Source: Sedimenticola_A sp040506895
GTDB lineage: Bacteria; Pseudomonadota; Gammaproteobacteria; Chromatiales; Chromatiaceae
Assembly: GCA_040506895.1 (NCBI GenBank)
Contig: JBEVVY010000001.1
Coordinates: 248,001-312,000, forward strand
DNA length: 64,000 nt
Reading direction: 5' to 3'
Shown here: positions 54,710-63,396 of the stretch, one piece after another
Layout of the letters: every line of letters begins with the position of its first letter
Numbering within the stretch: the first letter of the stretch is position 1
Position numbers and translations under genes: made by a program
The notes under the pieces: model-generated
Databases searched by the model: none
The model's input: only the letters and a program-made list of their open reading frames with translations
What the model was told of the DNA's origin: nothing

Positions 54710-56164
54710 TCAGTTCTTCAGGCCGTTGATCAATGGAATGAGGTGCTCTACCGGGTAGCGGAAGGGGTAGAGCCTGTCGGTCACCTGGGCCATGACACCA
54801 ACCCACCTCTCATCGCTGCCGTATATCACGTAGTGGTTGTCGATCTCTCCAACTCTCTCCCACAGGGTGTCATCATTCGAAATAGGTGTATGACCCACGA
54901 TAACCGGGGTGTCCGACGAAAGGTCGAAATACTTGCGGAAGCGCTTGACTTCCCTCTTGAAATAGCCGGATGGCTTGTTGGGACGGCGGATCCGGTTATT
55001 GGTGACCTCTTTCATCAGTTTCGGGTACGAGCGGATGTTGATCAGCTCCTCGCGGGAGGTCGAGCTGGTCGGTGGACCGGCGTGGCAGGCAAGGAAGTGT
55101 TTAGAGTACGCAATATAGGGGAGCTGCTCGTAATACCGTACCATCTCGTCCCGGTAGGCCTTGCCACGGGTCTTCACCAGGGCCTTTTCCCACAGCATCC
55201 CCTGGGGTACGCCGCGCTTTCCGATCTCGTCCGAAAAACTGTCGTGGTTGCCCCGCAGGTAGAAGACCTGCTCCGGGAAACGCAGTTTCAGCTTGAAAAT
55301 GATATCCATGATCAGCATGGAGGTGTCCATCTCCTCCAGGCGACCATCCTCTTCGCAATGTACCGCGTCCCCCAGAATCACCAGGGACGCCTTGCCCTTC
55401 TTGAGGTCCTTGAGGAATCCGCTCTGGCTCAGAATCACCAGCAGGTTGTCCGCCTTGACGTGGAGATCGCCGACCAGGAGTGGTGTCAGCTTGGCCGGGA
55501 TTTCCACCACGCCACCGGGCCTGCCGCTCTTGTCCTTGGCCCGGAAGGCCTCGTTTTCCATCAACTCGTTGACACGTTTGATCAGATCCAGGGCATCATC
55601 CGGTGGTAGCAGATCGATCGGGCCTCCAAAAATGGAACGGAGCCTTTTCAGCTTCGCCTTGCGCCACTTGGTGATACGGTTGAGATGTTTGGCCTTCAGC
55701 AGGGGAGAGATGCAGCTTCCGCGCTCTTCATCGGTTTTCTTGAAGACCAGGCTGCCATGGTCGTTGATGATGCTGAGATGGCGCTGGGCGATGTTCTGGG
55801 GCAGGTTGAGGAGATCCTTCTGGTCTTCTTTTCCACTGCCAAGGACCAGTTTGTCGCCGGACTTGATACGGATGAAGCCTGATGCACCCTTATAGTAAGT
55901 ATTGGGATCGAACAGGATGTAGCGCTCTGGCTGAAACTCCTTAGCCGTACCGTTCATCGGGCGCTCGGGATAGATATGCAGTGCCTGTCCTTCAGGGCCG
56001 ATGTTGAGCTGTATCGGGTAGTTGTCCAGATGCAGACGGACCTTCTTGCTCTCGAGCTTATAGGCTTTCTTCAGGTCCAGTTCCTCGCACTGCTCCAGCC
56101 CGGATAAGCTATCCTGCAGTCTTTTCAGTAGCCCTTTTTTCGGTTTTGAAACTTCTTTAGCCAT
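54710..56164 (-). CDS. FHA-like domain plus calcineurin-type phosphoesterase (484 aa)
   Basis: Residues ~40-150 look like an FHA-type beta domain (GDKLVLGSGKED, then NIAQRHLSIIND). Residues ~225-470 are a metallophosphatase of the serine/threonine phosphatase fold, with GDLHVK, LGDAVHCEEDG, LRGNHDSF, ACHAGP and VGHTPIS as metal and phosphate ligands. FHA domains bind phosphothreonine, so it may dephosphorylate proteins it docks to. The start is 3 bp after the stop of a P-loop kinase-like gene, making a probable kinase-phosphatase pair within the Pit operon. Confidence 0.8.
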   Translation of the reverse strand: MAKEVSKPKKGLLKRLQDSLSGLEQCEELDLKKAYKLESKKVRLHLDNYPIQLNIGPEGQALHIYPERPMNGTAKEFQPERYILFDPNTYYKGASGFIRIKSGDKLVLGSGKEDQKDLLNLPQNIAQRHLSIINDHGSLVFKKTDEERGSCISPLLKAKHLNRITKWRKAKLKRLRSIFGGPIDLLPPDDALDLIKRVNELMENEAFRAKDKSGRPGGVVEIPAKLTPLLVGDLHVKADNLLVILSQSGFLKDLKKGKASLVILGDAVHCEEDGRLEEMDTSMLIMDIIFKLKLRFPEQVFYLRGNHDSFSDEIGKRGVPQGMLWEKALVKTRGKAYRDEMVRYYEQLPYIAYSKHFLACHAGPPTSSTSREELINIRSYPKLMKEVTNNRIRRPNKPSGYFKREVKRFRKYFDLSSDTPVIVGHTPISNDDTLWERVGEIDNHYVIYGSDERWVGVMAQVTDRLYPFRYPVEHLIPLINGLKN

Positions 56165-56167
56165 GGA

Positions 56168-56782
56168 TCAACACCTGGAGGTAATCAATTTAAGGGGATT
56201 GCTGTCGACATCCTCGCGAAGGTAGATGTCCATTCCGTTCTGGAACAGGTGCAGGGCGATTTCCCTGTAGACGGCAATCTGGGCCTCAATATTTTTCAAT
56301 TCGAGATTCTCATCAACATGGTGGGTTCCCTTTTTTTGCCGCTTCAGTCTTCTTTCCAGAAGAAGTTCTGCAGGGGGCACCAGGAACTCGAATACATAAC
56401 GGCGGCGCCAGTTCACGGAGAAGAAAAAACGTTTTACCGGCGGGACCAGGATCCGGTCGAAGTCCAGTGCAGGCTTCTCTTCGGATTCCAGCCACTCCTT
56501 GTCGAAGACGGCCAGTGCCTCCTTGAATCCCACGAAGGGGAAGCCGAGATGGATCTCCCTGGGTCGCAGGGAGAGGCTCTGTGCAGTCCACCACTTGTTC
56601 AGTGACAGGTCGATGTACCCCTCTTCAGACCAGCCACCAAGCCTGTTTACCATGGTGCTCTTGCCCGATCCGGGTGGCCCCGTGATCAGCAACTGCCTGA
56701 AGGTGATGTGTGCCGGGAAAGTTACGCCCTTAATGGTCTGTAACTCTTCGATAGGGGCTGTCTTATAGAGGGTCGTCGACAT
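56168..56782 (-). CDS. P-loop kinase-like NTPase (204 aa)
   Basis: Start ATG 56782 (MSTTLYKTAP), with AAAGG upstream; a longer frame from 56854 would run back to the pit stop. Walker A is ITGPPGSGKSTM (about residues 33-44). The rest (FEFLVPPAELLLERRLKR, then NIEAQIAVYREIA) fits a small AAA-type or zeta-toxin-like kinase fold. It sits between pit and the FHA-phosphatase gene. The substrate is unknown; opposing action to the phosphatase is inference. Confidence 0.7.
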   Translation of the reverse strand: MSTTLYKTAPIEELQTIKGVTFPAHITFRQLLITGPPGSGKSTMVNRLGGWSEEGYIDLSLNKWWTAQSLSLRPREIHLGFPFVGFKEALAVFDKEWLESEEKPALDFDRILVPPVKRFFFSVNWRRRYVFEFLVPPAELLLERRLKRQKKGTHHVDENLELKNIEAQIAVYREIALHLFQNGMDIYLREDVDSNPLKLITSRC

Positions 56783-56853
56783 GTTGCCTTTATAACAGGT
56801 CTGGATGGGAGCTGCCGCAGAAATTACGCGGCGGCCCCATCCAGTCGGCGTCA

Positions 56854-58119
56854 TCAGCCGAAGATACCCACGAACAGGAAGAAGAAGGCTGCTGCCAGTA
56901 TTCCGCCTGCAGGGAGGGTGACCACCCAGGATACGACGATATTGCCGATAACCCGAAGGTCGATGGCGCCAACGCCTCTCGCCAGGCCAACACCCATTAC
57001 CGCGCCTACGGCGATCTGGGTGGTGGAGACCGGAAGACCGGTCTTGGAGGCGAGTACCACGGTGGTCGCGGCAGCCAGGGTGGCACAGTAGCCACGGGTG
57101 GGTGTCAGCTCGGTGATCTTGGTACCGATGGTCTGCATCACCTTGTAACCCATGGTTGCGAGACCGACCACGATACCCGCACCACCGACTGCCAGTACCC
57201 AGATGGGGAGGCCGGCTTTCTGCCCGATATCACCACCACTCTCGACAACGGAGAGTACCGCTGCCATGGGACCGATACCGTTGGCCACGTCATTGGAGCC
57301 GTGGGCGAAGGCCATGGCGCAGGCGGTGAAGATCATCAGGGGGGTGAAGACCTTTTCGACACTGGCGTAGTGGTAGTCCTTGTCCGCATTCTCGTCGATC
57401 TTGACCTTGCTGATCATCATTTTGCCGATCAGGGCGACGATGATGCCGAACACGGTAGCAACGAGCACACTCTCAATAGCGGAGAATTCGAGCTTGAGGT
57501 GCTTCAGGCCTTTGAACAGGGTCACCAGGGAGACGATCCAGCCCACCAGGAAGACATAGACCGGTGCCCAGACCTTCGCCTTGTCAAAGGGGTTGTCTGT
57601 GTTAAGAATCAGCTTTCGGATACTGATCATCAACAGCAGGGCGATCACACCGCCAACCACGGGTGACACGATCCAGCTCGCGACGATGCTGCCGATCTTG
57701 CCCCAGTTGACCGCGTCCATACCGATACCGACCATGGCAAAGCCGACGATCGCACCGATGATGGAGTGGGTGGTGGATACCGGCCAGCCCCTGGACGATG
57801 CAACCATCAGCCAGATCGCCGCGGCGAGCAGTGCTGCCAGCATGCCGTAAACCAAAAGCTCCGGTGAACCCGATATACTGCTCGGGTCGATAATGCCCTT
57901 GCGGATCGTCTTGGTGACCGAGCCACCAGCGATAAAGGCACCAGCAAACTCGAAAACAGCGGCAATGATGATCGCCTGCTTGACGGTGATGGCACCGGAA
58001 CCCACCGGTGTGCCCATGGCATTGGCGACATCGTTCGCGCCAATACCCCAACTCATGTAGAGGCCGAAAATTACGGCCATAGCGATAAAAACTGTACCCC
58101 ATTCGGAGATAATTTCCAT
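56854..58119 (-). CDS. pit: Low-affinity inorganic phosphate transporter, Pit family (421 aa)
   Basis: The PHO4/Pit signature occurs twice: GANDVANAMGTPVGSGAIT near the N-terminus and FAHGSNDVANGIGPMAAVLS in the second half. About 10-11 membrane helices are present. Pit transporters carry metal-phosphate with protons. The gene lies 116 bp after a DUF47 gene, the standard pairing, and leads into the kinase and phosphatase genes. Confidence 0.95.
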   Translation of the reverse strand: MEIISEWGTVFIAMAVIFGLYMSWGIGANDVANAMGTPVGSGAITVKQAIIIAAVFEFAGAFIAGGSVTKTIRKGIIDPSSISGSPELLVYGMLAALLAAAIWLMVASSRGWPVSTTHSIIGAIVGFAMVGIGMDAVNWGKIGSIVASWIVSPVVGGVIALLLMISIRKLILNTDNPFDKAKVWAPVYVFLVGWIVSLVTLFKGLKHLKLEFSAIESVLVATVFGIIVALIGKMMISKVKIDENADKDYHYASVEKVFTPLMIFTACAMAFAHGSNDVANGIGPMAAVLSVVESGGDIGQKAGLPIWVLAVGGAGIVVGLATMGYKVMQTIGTKITELTPTRGYCATLAAATTVVLASKTGLPVSTTQIAVGAVMGVGLARGVGAIDLRVIGNIVVSWVVTLPAGGILAAAFFFLFVGIFG

Positions 58120-58235
58120 TACTGGACTCCTCTAAATCCGGCTTTTTGGAGCGTAAACAACTCCGCACGCCGGGCGTGTAAATAATTGCAAAAATCTGTG
58201 AATGCCTACGGTGTGAACCGAAGGCGGTAATTTGT

Positions 58236-58916
58236 TTAGCGGGCGATCAGAAGACGCATGCGATCGCCTACCTTCTCGGCAAAGTCCGCCAAGTCTCCTA
58301 TCCACTGCAGCATCTGGTACCAGAACATGACGGTGACCGGCTTCAGGTCATCTTCCATGGCAAACAGGGTACGTGAGAGAGCTATACCCATCTGGTCCGT
58401 CTCGTCTTCCACCTTGTTCAGTGCGTCTACCATCTCCTCGACCCGGCTTGCTTCAGGGCCACGGAACCCGGTTTCGATCAGCTCATCCAGCTCTTCCATA
58501 ACGTTAGCCGCCTGGTTGCAGGTATCGACGCAGCGCTGTACGAAGGCCACCACGTCATCTTCCATGCCGGAGGGTATAGACATGTCCCTTTCCAGCATCA
58601 GGCCGGCAATATCCTGGGCTGTGTTGGCGATAGCGTCCTGCAACTCCAGCAATTCCAGAAGATCGCGGCGATCGACCGGCATGAAAAGGCTCTTGGGAAG
58701 GTGGGCTCGCAGATCGTTTTTGAGTGTGTCCGCTTCCCCCTCCTTGGCAAAAATCTTGTCTTTCTGCGCGCTGAGTGCCCCGTTATCACCCTTTACGAGT
58801 GCGTCAAACAGGGCAGGGACCTCGAGAACGCACTCGTTGACGATGCGCATATGCGCCTGCAGTGGCTTAAACGGGCTGCTTCCCAGCAGCGATGCAATAG
58901 GATTAGTTGTCCGCAT
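58236..58916 (-). CDS. DUF47 (TIGR00153) PhoU-like Pit accessory protein
   Basis: ATG 58916 has GGAG 6 nt upstream; an ATG four codons earlier lacks a site. The all-helical protein has two PhoU-like repeats (KEGEADTLKNDLRAHLPK, then KVEDETDQMGIALSRTLF). DUF47 proteins bind and regulate Pit transporters. It is the first gene of the leftward Pit operon. Confidence 0.92.
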   Translation of the reverse strand: MRTTNPIASLLGSSPFKPLQAHMRIVNECVLEVPALFDALVKGDNGALSAQKDKIFAKEGEADTLKNDLRAHLPKSLFMPVDRRDLLELLELQDAIANTAQDIAGLMLERDMSIPSGMEDDVVAFVQRCVDTCNQAANVMEELDELIETGFRGPEASRVEEMVDALNKVEDETDQMGIALSRTLFAMEDDLKPVTVMFWYQMLQWIGDLADFAEKVGDRMRLLIAR

Positions 58917-59161
58917 GGACCTCTCCATTATTAGTTGGTTGATTAATGAATTCTGTAAACCGCCCCTGCACTGTCTGGAGAGTTTCGATTAATGCGTAAC
59001 CCACTCTCTCCTTTCGATGCATACAAAAGGCAGTATATGCAAAAGCCTTGTCAATAAAGGCTTTGTTGTTTTTTCTTCAGTAAACTGACCCGCTCCGCAA
59101 ATTCAGCTCCCCCATTATCGTTGATTGATCCAGTAGCTGTGACCAGGTGCAACGCACAGCG

Positions 59162-60142
59162 TTAATATTTTCCATGTCTCAGTTTATGAGCCTCCATTCT
59201 TTCCAGCTCATAAGCCCCGGAAACCGCAACCAGGGGATCGGGTGTGATATCCAGCGAGGGATCACGCTTTTCGTAATTGACTGAGCTGAGAATCACCTTC
59301 ATCGCATTAAGGCGCGCCTGGTGCTTGATATCCGAGCGGATGATCGTCCAGGGTGCATGTACGGTATGGGTGTGGCGCAGCATTTCGTATTTTGCATCGG
59401 TGAATTCGTCCCGGCGCTCCTCGGCATCGAGATCGACTTCGTCCAGCTTCCAGTGTTGCAGCGGGTCGTCACGGCGCTGATCAAAACGGCGGGCCTGCTC
59501 CTCGGGTGAGACACTGAAATAGAGTTTGACGAGGATGATGTCCTGGCGGATGAGATCCTGCTCGAATCCACCGACTCCCTCGATGAAATCCTCGTACTCC
59601 TGGTCGGTACAGAAGCCGAATACACGCTCGATAATGGCACGGGTGTACCAGCTGCGATCGAACAGCACCATCTCCCCGGCGCGGGGGAACTCCCTGACGT
59701 ACCTCTGGTAGAACCACTGGGTGCGTTCCTCCTCGGTAGGTTTGCCCATTGCAACTACCCGGTAGTGCTTTGCGTTCATGTACTGGGTGATGCGGCGGAT
59801 GGTGCCACCCTTACCGGCAGCCCCGCGACCCTCGAACACGACAATGAGCTTTTTGCCCCTTCTCTCGAGGCATTGCTGGAGCTGAATCAGTTCGGCCTGG
59901 TAGGGTACAAGTTCCTTTACCTGGAGGTACTTGCGGGATGTTTTCTTCTGTGTCTTCTCAAGCTGGTTCAGCTTTGCCCGCAGGCGCCTGTTCTCCTCCA
60001 GCAGAACATCTATCTCCTGGGTTGGCTCGGCATTATCAACCTCTTCCAGGTAGGAAGGGTCGGCTGCAGTTGCCAACGCTTTTTCCAGGGCATGGGACTG
60101 AACTACGGCGCCTCTGGTCCCCGTATCGGGATGATCAGACAT
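59162..60142 (-). CDS. ppk2: Polyphosphate kinase 2 (326 aa)
   Basis: ATG 60142 (MSDHPDTG) has GGAG 5 nt upstream. The PPK2 domain covers residues ~75-310, with Walker A FEGRGAAGKGG (about 103-113), Walker B/lid VLFDRSWYTRAIIERVFG and the conserved QHWKLDEVD. PPK2 enzymes phosphorylate nucleotides with polyphosphate. A ~50-residue coiled coil precedes the domain. It lies next to the Pit operon, so imported phosphate can feed a polyphosphate store that this enzyme draws on. Confidence 0.95.
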   Translation of the reverse strand: MSDHPDTGTRGAVVQSHALEKALATAADPSYLEEVDNAEPTQEIDVLLEENRRLRAKLNQLEKTQKKTSRKYLQVKELVPYQAELIQLQQCLERRGKKLIVVFEGRGAAGKGGTIRRITQYMNAKHYRVVAMGKPTEEERTQWFYQRYVREFPRAGEMVLFDRSWYTRAIIERVFGFCTDQEYEDFIEGVGGFEQDLIRQDIILVKLYFSVSPEEQARRFDQRRDDPLQHWKLDEVDLDAEERRDEFTDAKYEMLRHTHTVHAPWTIIRSDIKHQARLNAMKVILSSVNYEKRDPSLDITPDPLVAVSGAYELERMEAHKLRHGKY

Positions 60143-60682
60143 CAACACTCCTCTTGCCGCCAAAACGCCCTTGGGGCAACGTTTTCAGCGGTACTCTATG
60201 AATAAGTTTTTTTCATATCCATATTACTCCTGCCGTTGGCAAGGCGCATTATCAACCGTAATAAAATCGTAATATAAACGTCATCTTATTGACTTGCATC
60301 AAGCTTGAATCCGAGTGGATAACTTGGGTAATAAAGCCTGTTCATAAGCGTGATAAACAGCATCAATGAAAGCTTGATCGAAGAGGCAGAAACGGGCCAA
60401 TTGACAGGGGTGAGATCTGTCTGAACCTGTGTCCGGGTGGAGCTAGCAGGCTGTATATCGTTCGGATCAGAATGCCAATGGGGAAATAAATGACTAATAG
60501 TTCTCTTTAGGCGGCCACTGTCAGAGGATGGTGTACTGAATTGGAGGAAGATGCGGGGAAAGATAGATATAAAAGATGGAGGAATTTGATTGTAGATCGA
60601 GTTTGTTTCACTCAGATCAATTTATAAAGTTCCCAATTATACTAATCTAATATGAAAATTTTATGACAATAACGAGATAGTA
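60143..60682. other. Divergent intergenic region ppk2 / CNNM
   Basis: About 540 bp without a gene. It contains the Pho-box-like array at 60257-60289 and an AT-rich segment (60610-60680) that probably holds the CNNM operon promoter. Nothing else is recognised. Confidence 0.45.
60257..60289 (+). promoter_or_regulatory. Pho-box-like array (three 11-bp repeats)
   Basis: CGTAATAAAAT, CGTAATATAAA and CGTCATCTTAT are contiguous. Each has the G-T-(A/C)-A-T core of a PhoB half-site. The array lies 115 bp upstream of ppk2 but reads in the opposite sense, as does the array at 54640. Confidence 0.5.
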
Positions 60683-62110
60683 ATGGATGAGATAACAGCC
60701 TTTTTCGAGTCGCTTACGCTGAATCTCGATGATCTGGAGTTGTATATCCGCATCCTGTTCCAGGTACTGCTGTTATCTGCATCCGCGGTGTTTTCCGGAT
60801 CGGAGACCGCTCTGTTCTCACTCAGTCGCATCGATCTGCAGAAACTGAGGCATACCCGTCACACAAACTCTGAAAGTATCCATGCGATGCTGGATGAGCC
60901 CCGTCGCCTGATCATCTCCATCCTGTGCGGAAACGAACTGGTCAATATCGCCTCGGCGGTGAACATGACGGCGATCCTGTTGCTGGTTTTCGCGGAACAG
61001 GATGTGGGCTGGATCAATATCCTCATCATGGTGCCGCTCCTGCTGTTGATCGGGGAGGTGACCCCAAAGACCATCGCTGTCAGTTTCCCCATCAAATTCA
61101 GTACCCGTATCACCGCGCGATTTCTGCCCCGCTGGATGGTCTTCATAACGCCCCTGCGAGAAATCGTGAGAATGCTGTCGGACAGGATCACCACCCTGGT
61201 GGTGGGAGACGTGGTCGATCGTGAGAATATCCTCCAGCCCGATGAGCTCAGAACCCTCCTCGAGGAGGGGGAGGAGAGCGGCATTATCGATGCCACCGAG
61301 AGGGTTCTGATCGATAACGTCCTGGAGGCATCCGAGACGGATATTTCAAGGATCATGACACCGGGTCCACGAATCCTTTTTCTCGATGCCGACCTGCCGG
61401 TTGTAGAACTGATCCAACAGTTCCGCTCATTTCGCCATCCCAGGGTGCCCGTCTACCAGGGGCATTGGGACAATGTCATCGGCTTTATCCATTCCGAGGA
61501 CATCCTGAAGCTGGTCAGGGGAGGGAGTGATCTCACCGATGTGACGCTGGATATGATTCTGAAACCGGCACACTTCGTACCGCCGACCAAGAAAGTGGAC
61601 GAGATGTTCGACTACTTTCAATCCCATAACACCCGGGTTGCAATTATTCTGGGCGAGTATGGCGAGGTGTCCGGGATTGTCACCATGAAGGATGTACTGA
61701 CCTTCATCTTCGGAGAAATATCCGGAAGGATGGAGGGGCAGGAGTACTACAAGGAGGATGACGAGAACAGCTACGTGGTCCCCGGTGACATGCGCCTGAC
61801 CGATTTCTACAACCTCACCAATTTCGATATAGAGGACCCCGTGATGACCACCATCGGCGGGGTCGCATTCCGACTGTTCGACAGGCTGCCGGACCCCGGT
61901 GACCGGCTAACCCACGAGGGGTACGAGTTCATTGTCAGGGAGAGAAGCGGTTTGAGGATCAGCCAGCTCCAGGTACAGAAGATCACCTCTTCCGAACAGC
62001 AGGGCGAGACGGATGAAGAGTCCGTGGAAGTGGATCAGGAAACCGGTGAGGAGCCACTCGGCACACCGGGTGAAGAGTCGGACGACGTCCGTCACGAGGA
62101 GGACAAATAA
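60683..62110 (+). CDS. CNNM/CorC-family transporter-associated protein (475 aa), paralogue 1
   Basis: The N-terminal DUF21/CNNM membrane domain (SASAVFSGSETALFSLSRIDL, LCGNELVNIAS, LIGEVTPKTIAVSFP) is followed by a pair of CBS domains (RIMTPGPRILFLDADLP, then VAIILGEYGEVSGIVTMKDVL) and a CorC_HlyC domain. Family members transport or control magnesium or cobalt. An acidic tail (about 40 residues, Glu-rich) is extra. It is coupled to the next paralogue by a TAATG overlap. Confidence 0.92.
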   Translation: MDEITAFFESLTLNLDDLELYIRILFQVLLLSASAVFSGSETALFSLSRIDLQKLRHTRHTNSESIHAMLDEPRRLIISILCGNELVNIASAVNMTAILLLVFAEQDVGWINILIMVPLLLLIGEVTPKTIAVSFPIKFSTRITARFLPRWMVFITPLREIVRMLSDRITTLVVGDVVDRENILQPDELRTLLEEGEESGIIDATERVLIDNVLEASETDISRIMTPGPRILFLDADLPVVELIQQFRSFRHPRVPVYQGHWDNVIGFIHSEDILKLVRGGSDLTDVTLDMILKPAHFVPPTKKVDEMFDYFQSHNTRVAIILGEYGEVSGIVTMKDVLTFIFGEISGRMEGQEYYKEDDENSYVVPGDMRLTDFYNLTNFDIEDPVMTTIGGVAFRLFDRLPDPGDRLTHEGYEFIVRERSGLRISQLQVQKITSSEQQGETDEESVEVDQETGEEPLGTPGEESDDVRHEEDK

Positions 62111-63369
62111 TGGACTGGACTGTTGAGCTTCTTCTGATCGTCTTCTTCCTGGTCCTGAAAGGCTTCTTCTCGGGTTCCGAGATCGCGCTGGTCAATTCGG
62201 ACAAGCTCAAGCTGCGGCATCGGGCGAAGATGGGTGAGAAAGGGGCGGCACTGGTACTGAAGCTGTTCAAAACACCGGATGTCATCCTGGGTACAACCCT
62301 GGTGGGGACCAACCTGGCGACCGTGATCATATCCACCCTGGGTGCCCTTATCTTTATAGATATGTTCGGTACCGCCGGTGACCTGGTTTCGGTGATCGTT
62401 TTGACCCCGCTGTTGCTGATCATGGGCGAGGTGGTGCCCAAGAGTATCTTCCAGCAGAAGGCGGACACCGTCTCCACCAAGGTGATTCATGGACTGCGCC
62501 TCTTCTCCTATCTGTTCTACCCGCTGATCTTTATTTTTGGCCGGATTGCACGCTTCATTACCCGTATTGTCGGCGATGGCAGCGTACCCCAGAACATGTT
62601 CATTACCCGCGAGGAGTTACGGGTACTGCTCGACGTCTCGGAATCCACGGCCAATCCGTCGACCATAGACCGCAAACGGATACGCCGGATTATACGGTTC
62701 GCCGATACCACTGTCGGCGAGGCGATGATTCCCCTGGCGGACGTGGTTGGACTGAACGAGACCCGGCCGATGAAGGAGGCGGTGCGCCTGGTGATGAAAT
62801 ACGGTTTCAACCGGCTGCCGGTCTACCGTGGAAACATTACCAATATCAAGAGTATCCTGACCCTCAGTTCATGGGACCTGATGGACCCCGATGTCATGGA
62901 TAAGCCCGTCAGTGACTACATGAGCTCGGTGCTGTATCTCTCCCCGAAACAGACCATCGACCGTGCCTTGCCCAAGCTGCAGGCCCGGGATGACCACATG
63001 GCGGTAGTGGTGGACGAGTTCGGTTCAGCCGTCGGCATCCTGACCATGGAGGATGTGTTCGAAGAGGTGGTGGGAGAGATCGACGTGGGTTACGACTTCG
63101 ATGAATACCACCCGAAGCAGCGGACCTACATTGAACACGAGAGCGAGAACATTCACCTCATGAGTGGTCGAATGCCCATCTCGGAGGTCAACGATATCCT
63201 CTACGCAACCTTTCCCGTGGAAGAGGCCCATACCATCGGTGGATTGATCGTGAGCCGCCTGCGCCACATTCCGTCAGAAGGGGATTGCATCGAGGAGCAG
63301 GGTTACCAGCTCTGCGTGCTGGAAGCGGATGCCCGTGCAGTCATCAAGGTGAAGATCGAGCGGCTATAA
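62110..63369 (+). CDS. CNNM/CorC-family protein (419 aa), paralogue 2
   Basis: Same architecture as its neighbour: DUF21/CNNM (KGFFSGSEIALVNSDKLKL, LLIMGEVVPKSIFQ), two CBS domains (EAMIPLADVVGLNETRPM; MAVVVDEFGSAVGILTMED) and CorC_HlyC. It overlaps the upstream stop by 1 bp. Tandem CNNM genes may form heteromers. It ends 27 bp from the convergent beta-CASP gene. Confidence 0.93.
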   Translation: MDWTVELLLIVFFLVLKGFFSGSEIALVNSDKLKLRHRAKMGEKGAALVLKLFKTPDVILGTTLVGTNLATVIISTLGALIFIDMFGTAGDLVSVIVLTPLLLIMGEVVPKSIFQQKADTVSTKVIHGLRLFSYLFYPLIFIFGRIARFITRIVGDGSVPQNMFITREELRVLLDVSESTANPSTIDRKRIRRIIRFADTTVGEAMIPLADVVGLNETRPMKEAVRLVMKYGFNRLPVYRGNITNIKSILTLSSWDLMDPDVMDKPVSDYMSSVLYLSPKQTIDRALPKLQARDDHMAVVVDEFGSAVGILTMEDVFEEVVGEIDVGYDFDEYHPKQRTYIEHESENIHLMSGRMPISEVNDILYATFPVEEAHTIGGLIVSRLRHIPSEGDCIEEQGYQLCVLEADARAVIKVKIERL

Positions 63370-63396
63370 CAGGGGATGTTCCCGGGTTTTCGGCGT

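Noticed and set aside
59040..59080. Hairpin AAAGCCTT/AAGGCTTT as ppk2 terminator
   Set aside because: The T-run follows the hairpin on the plus strand, whereas ppk2 is on the minus strand; assignment would be arbitrary.
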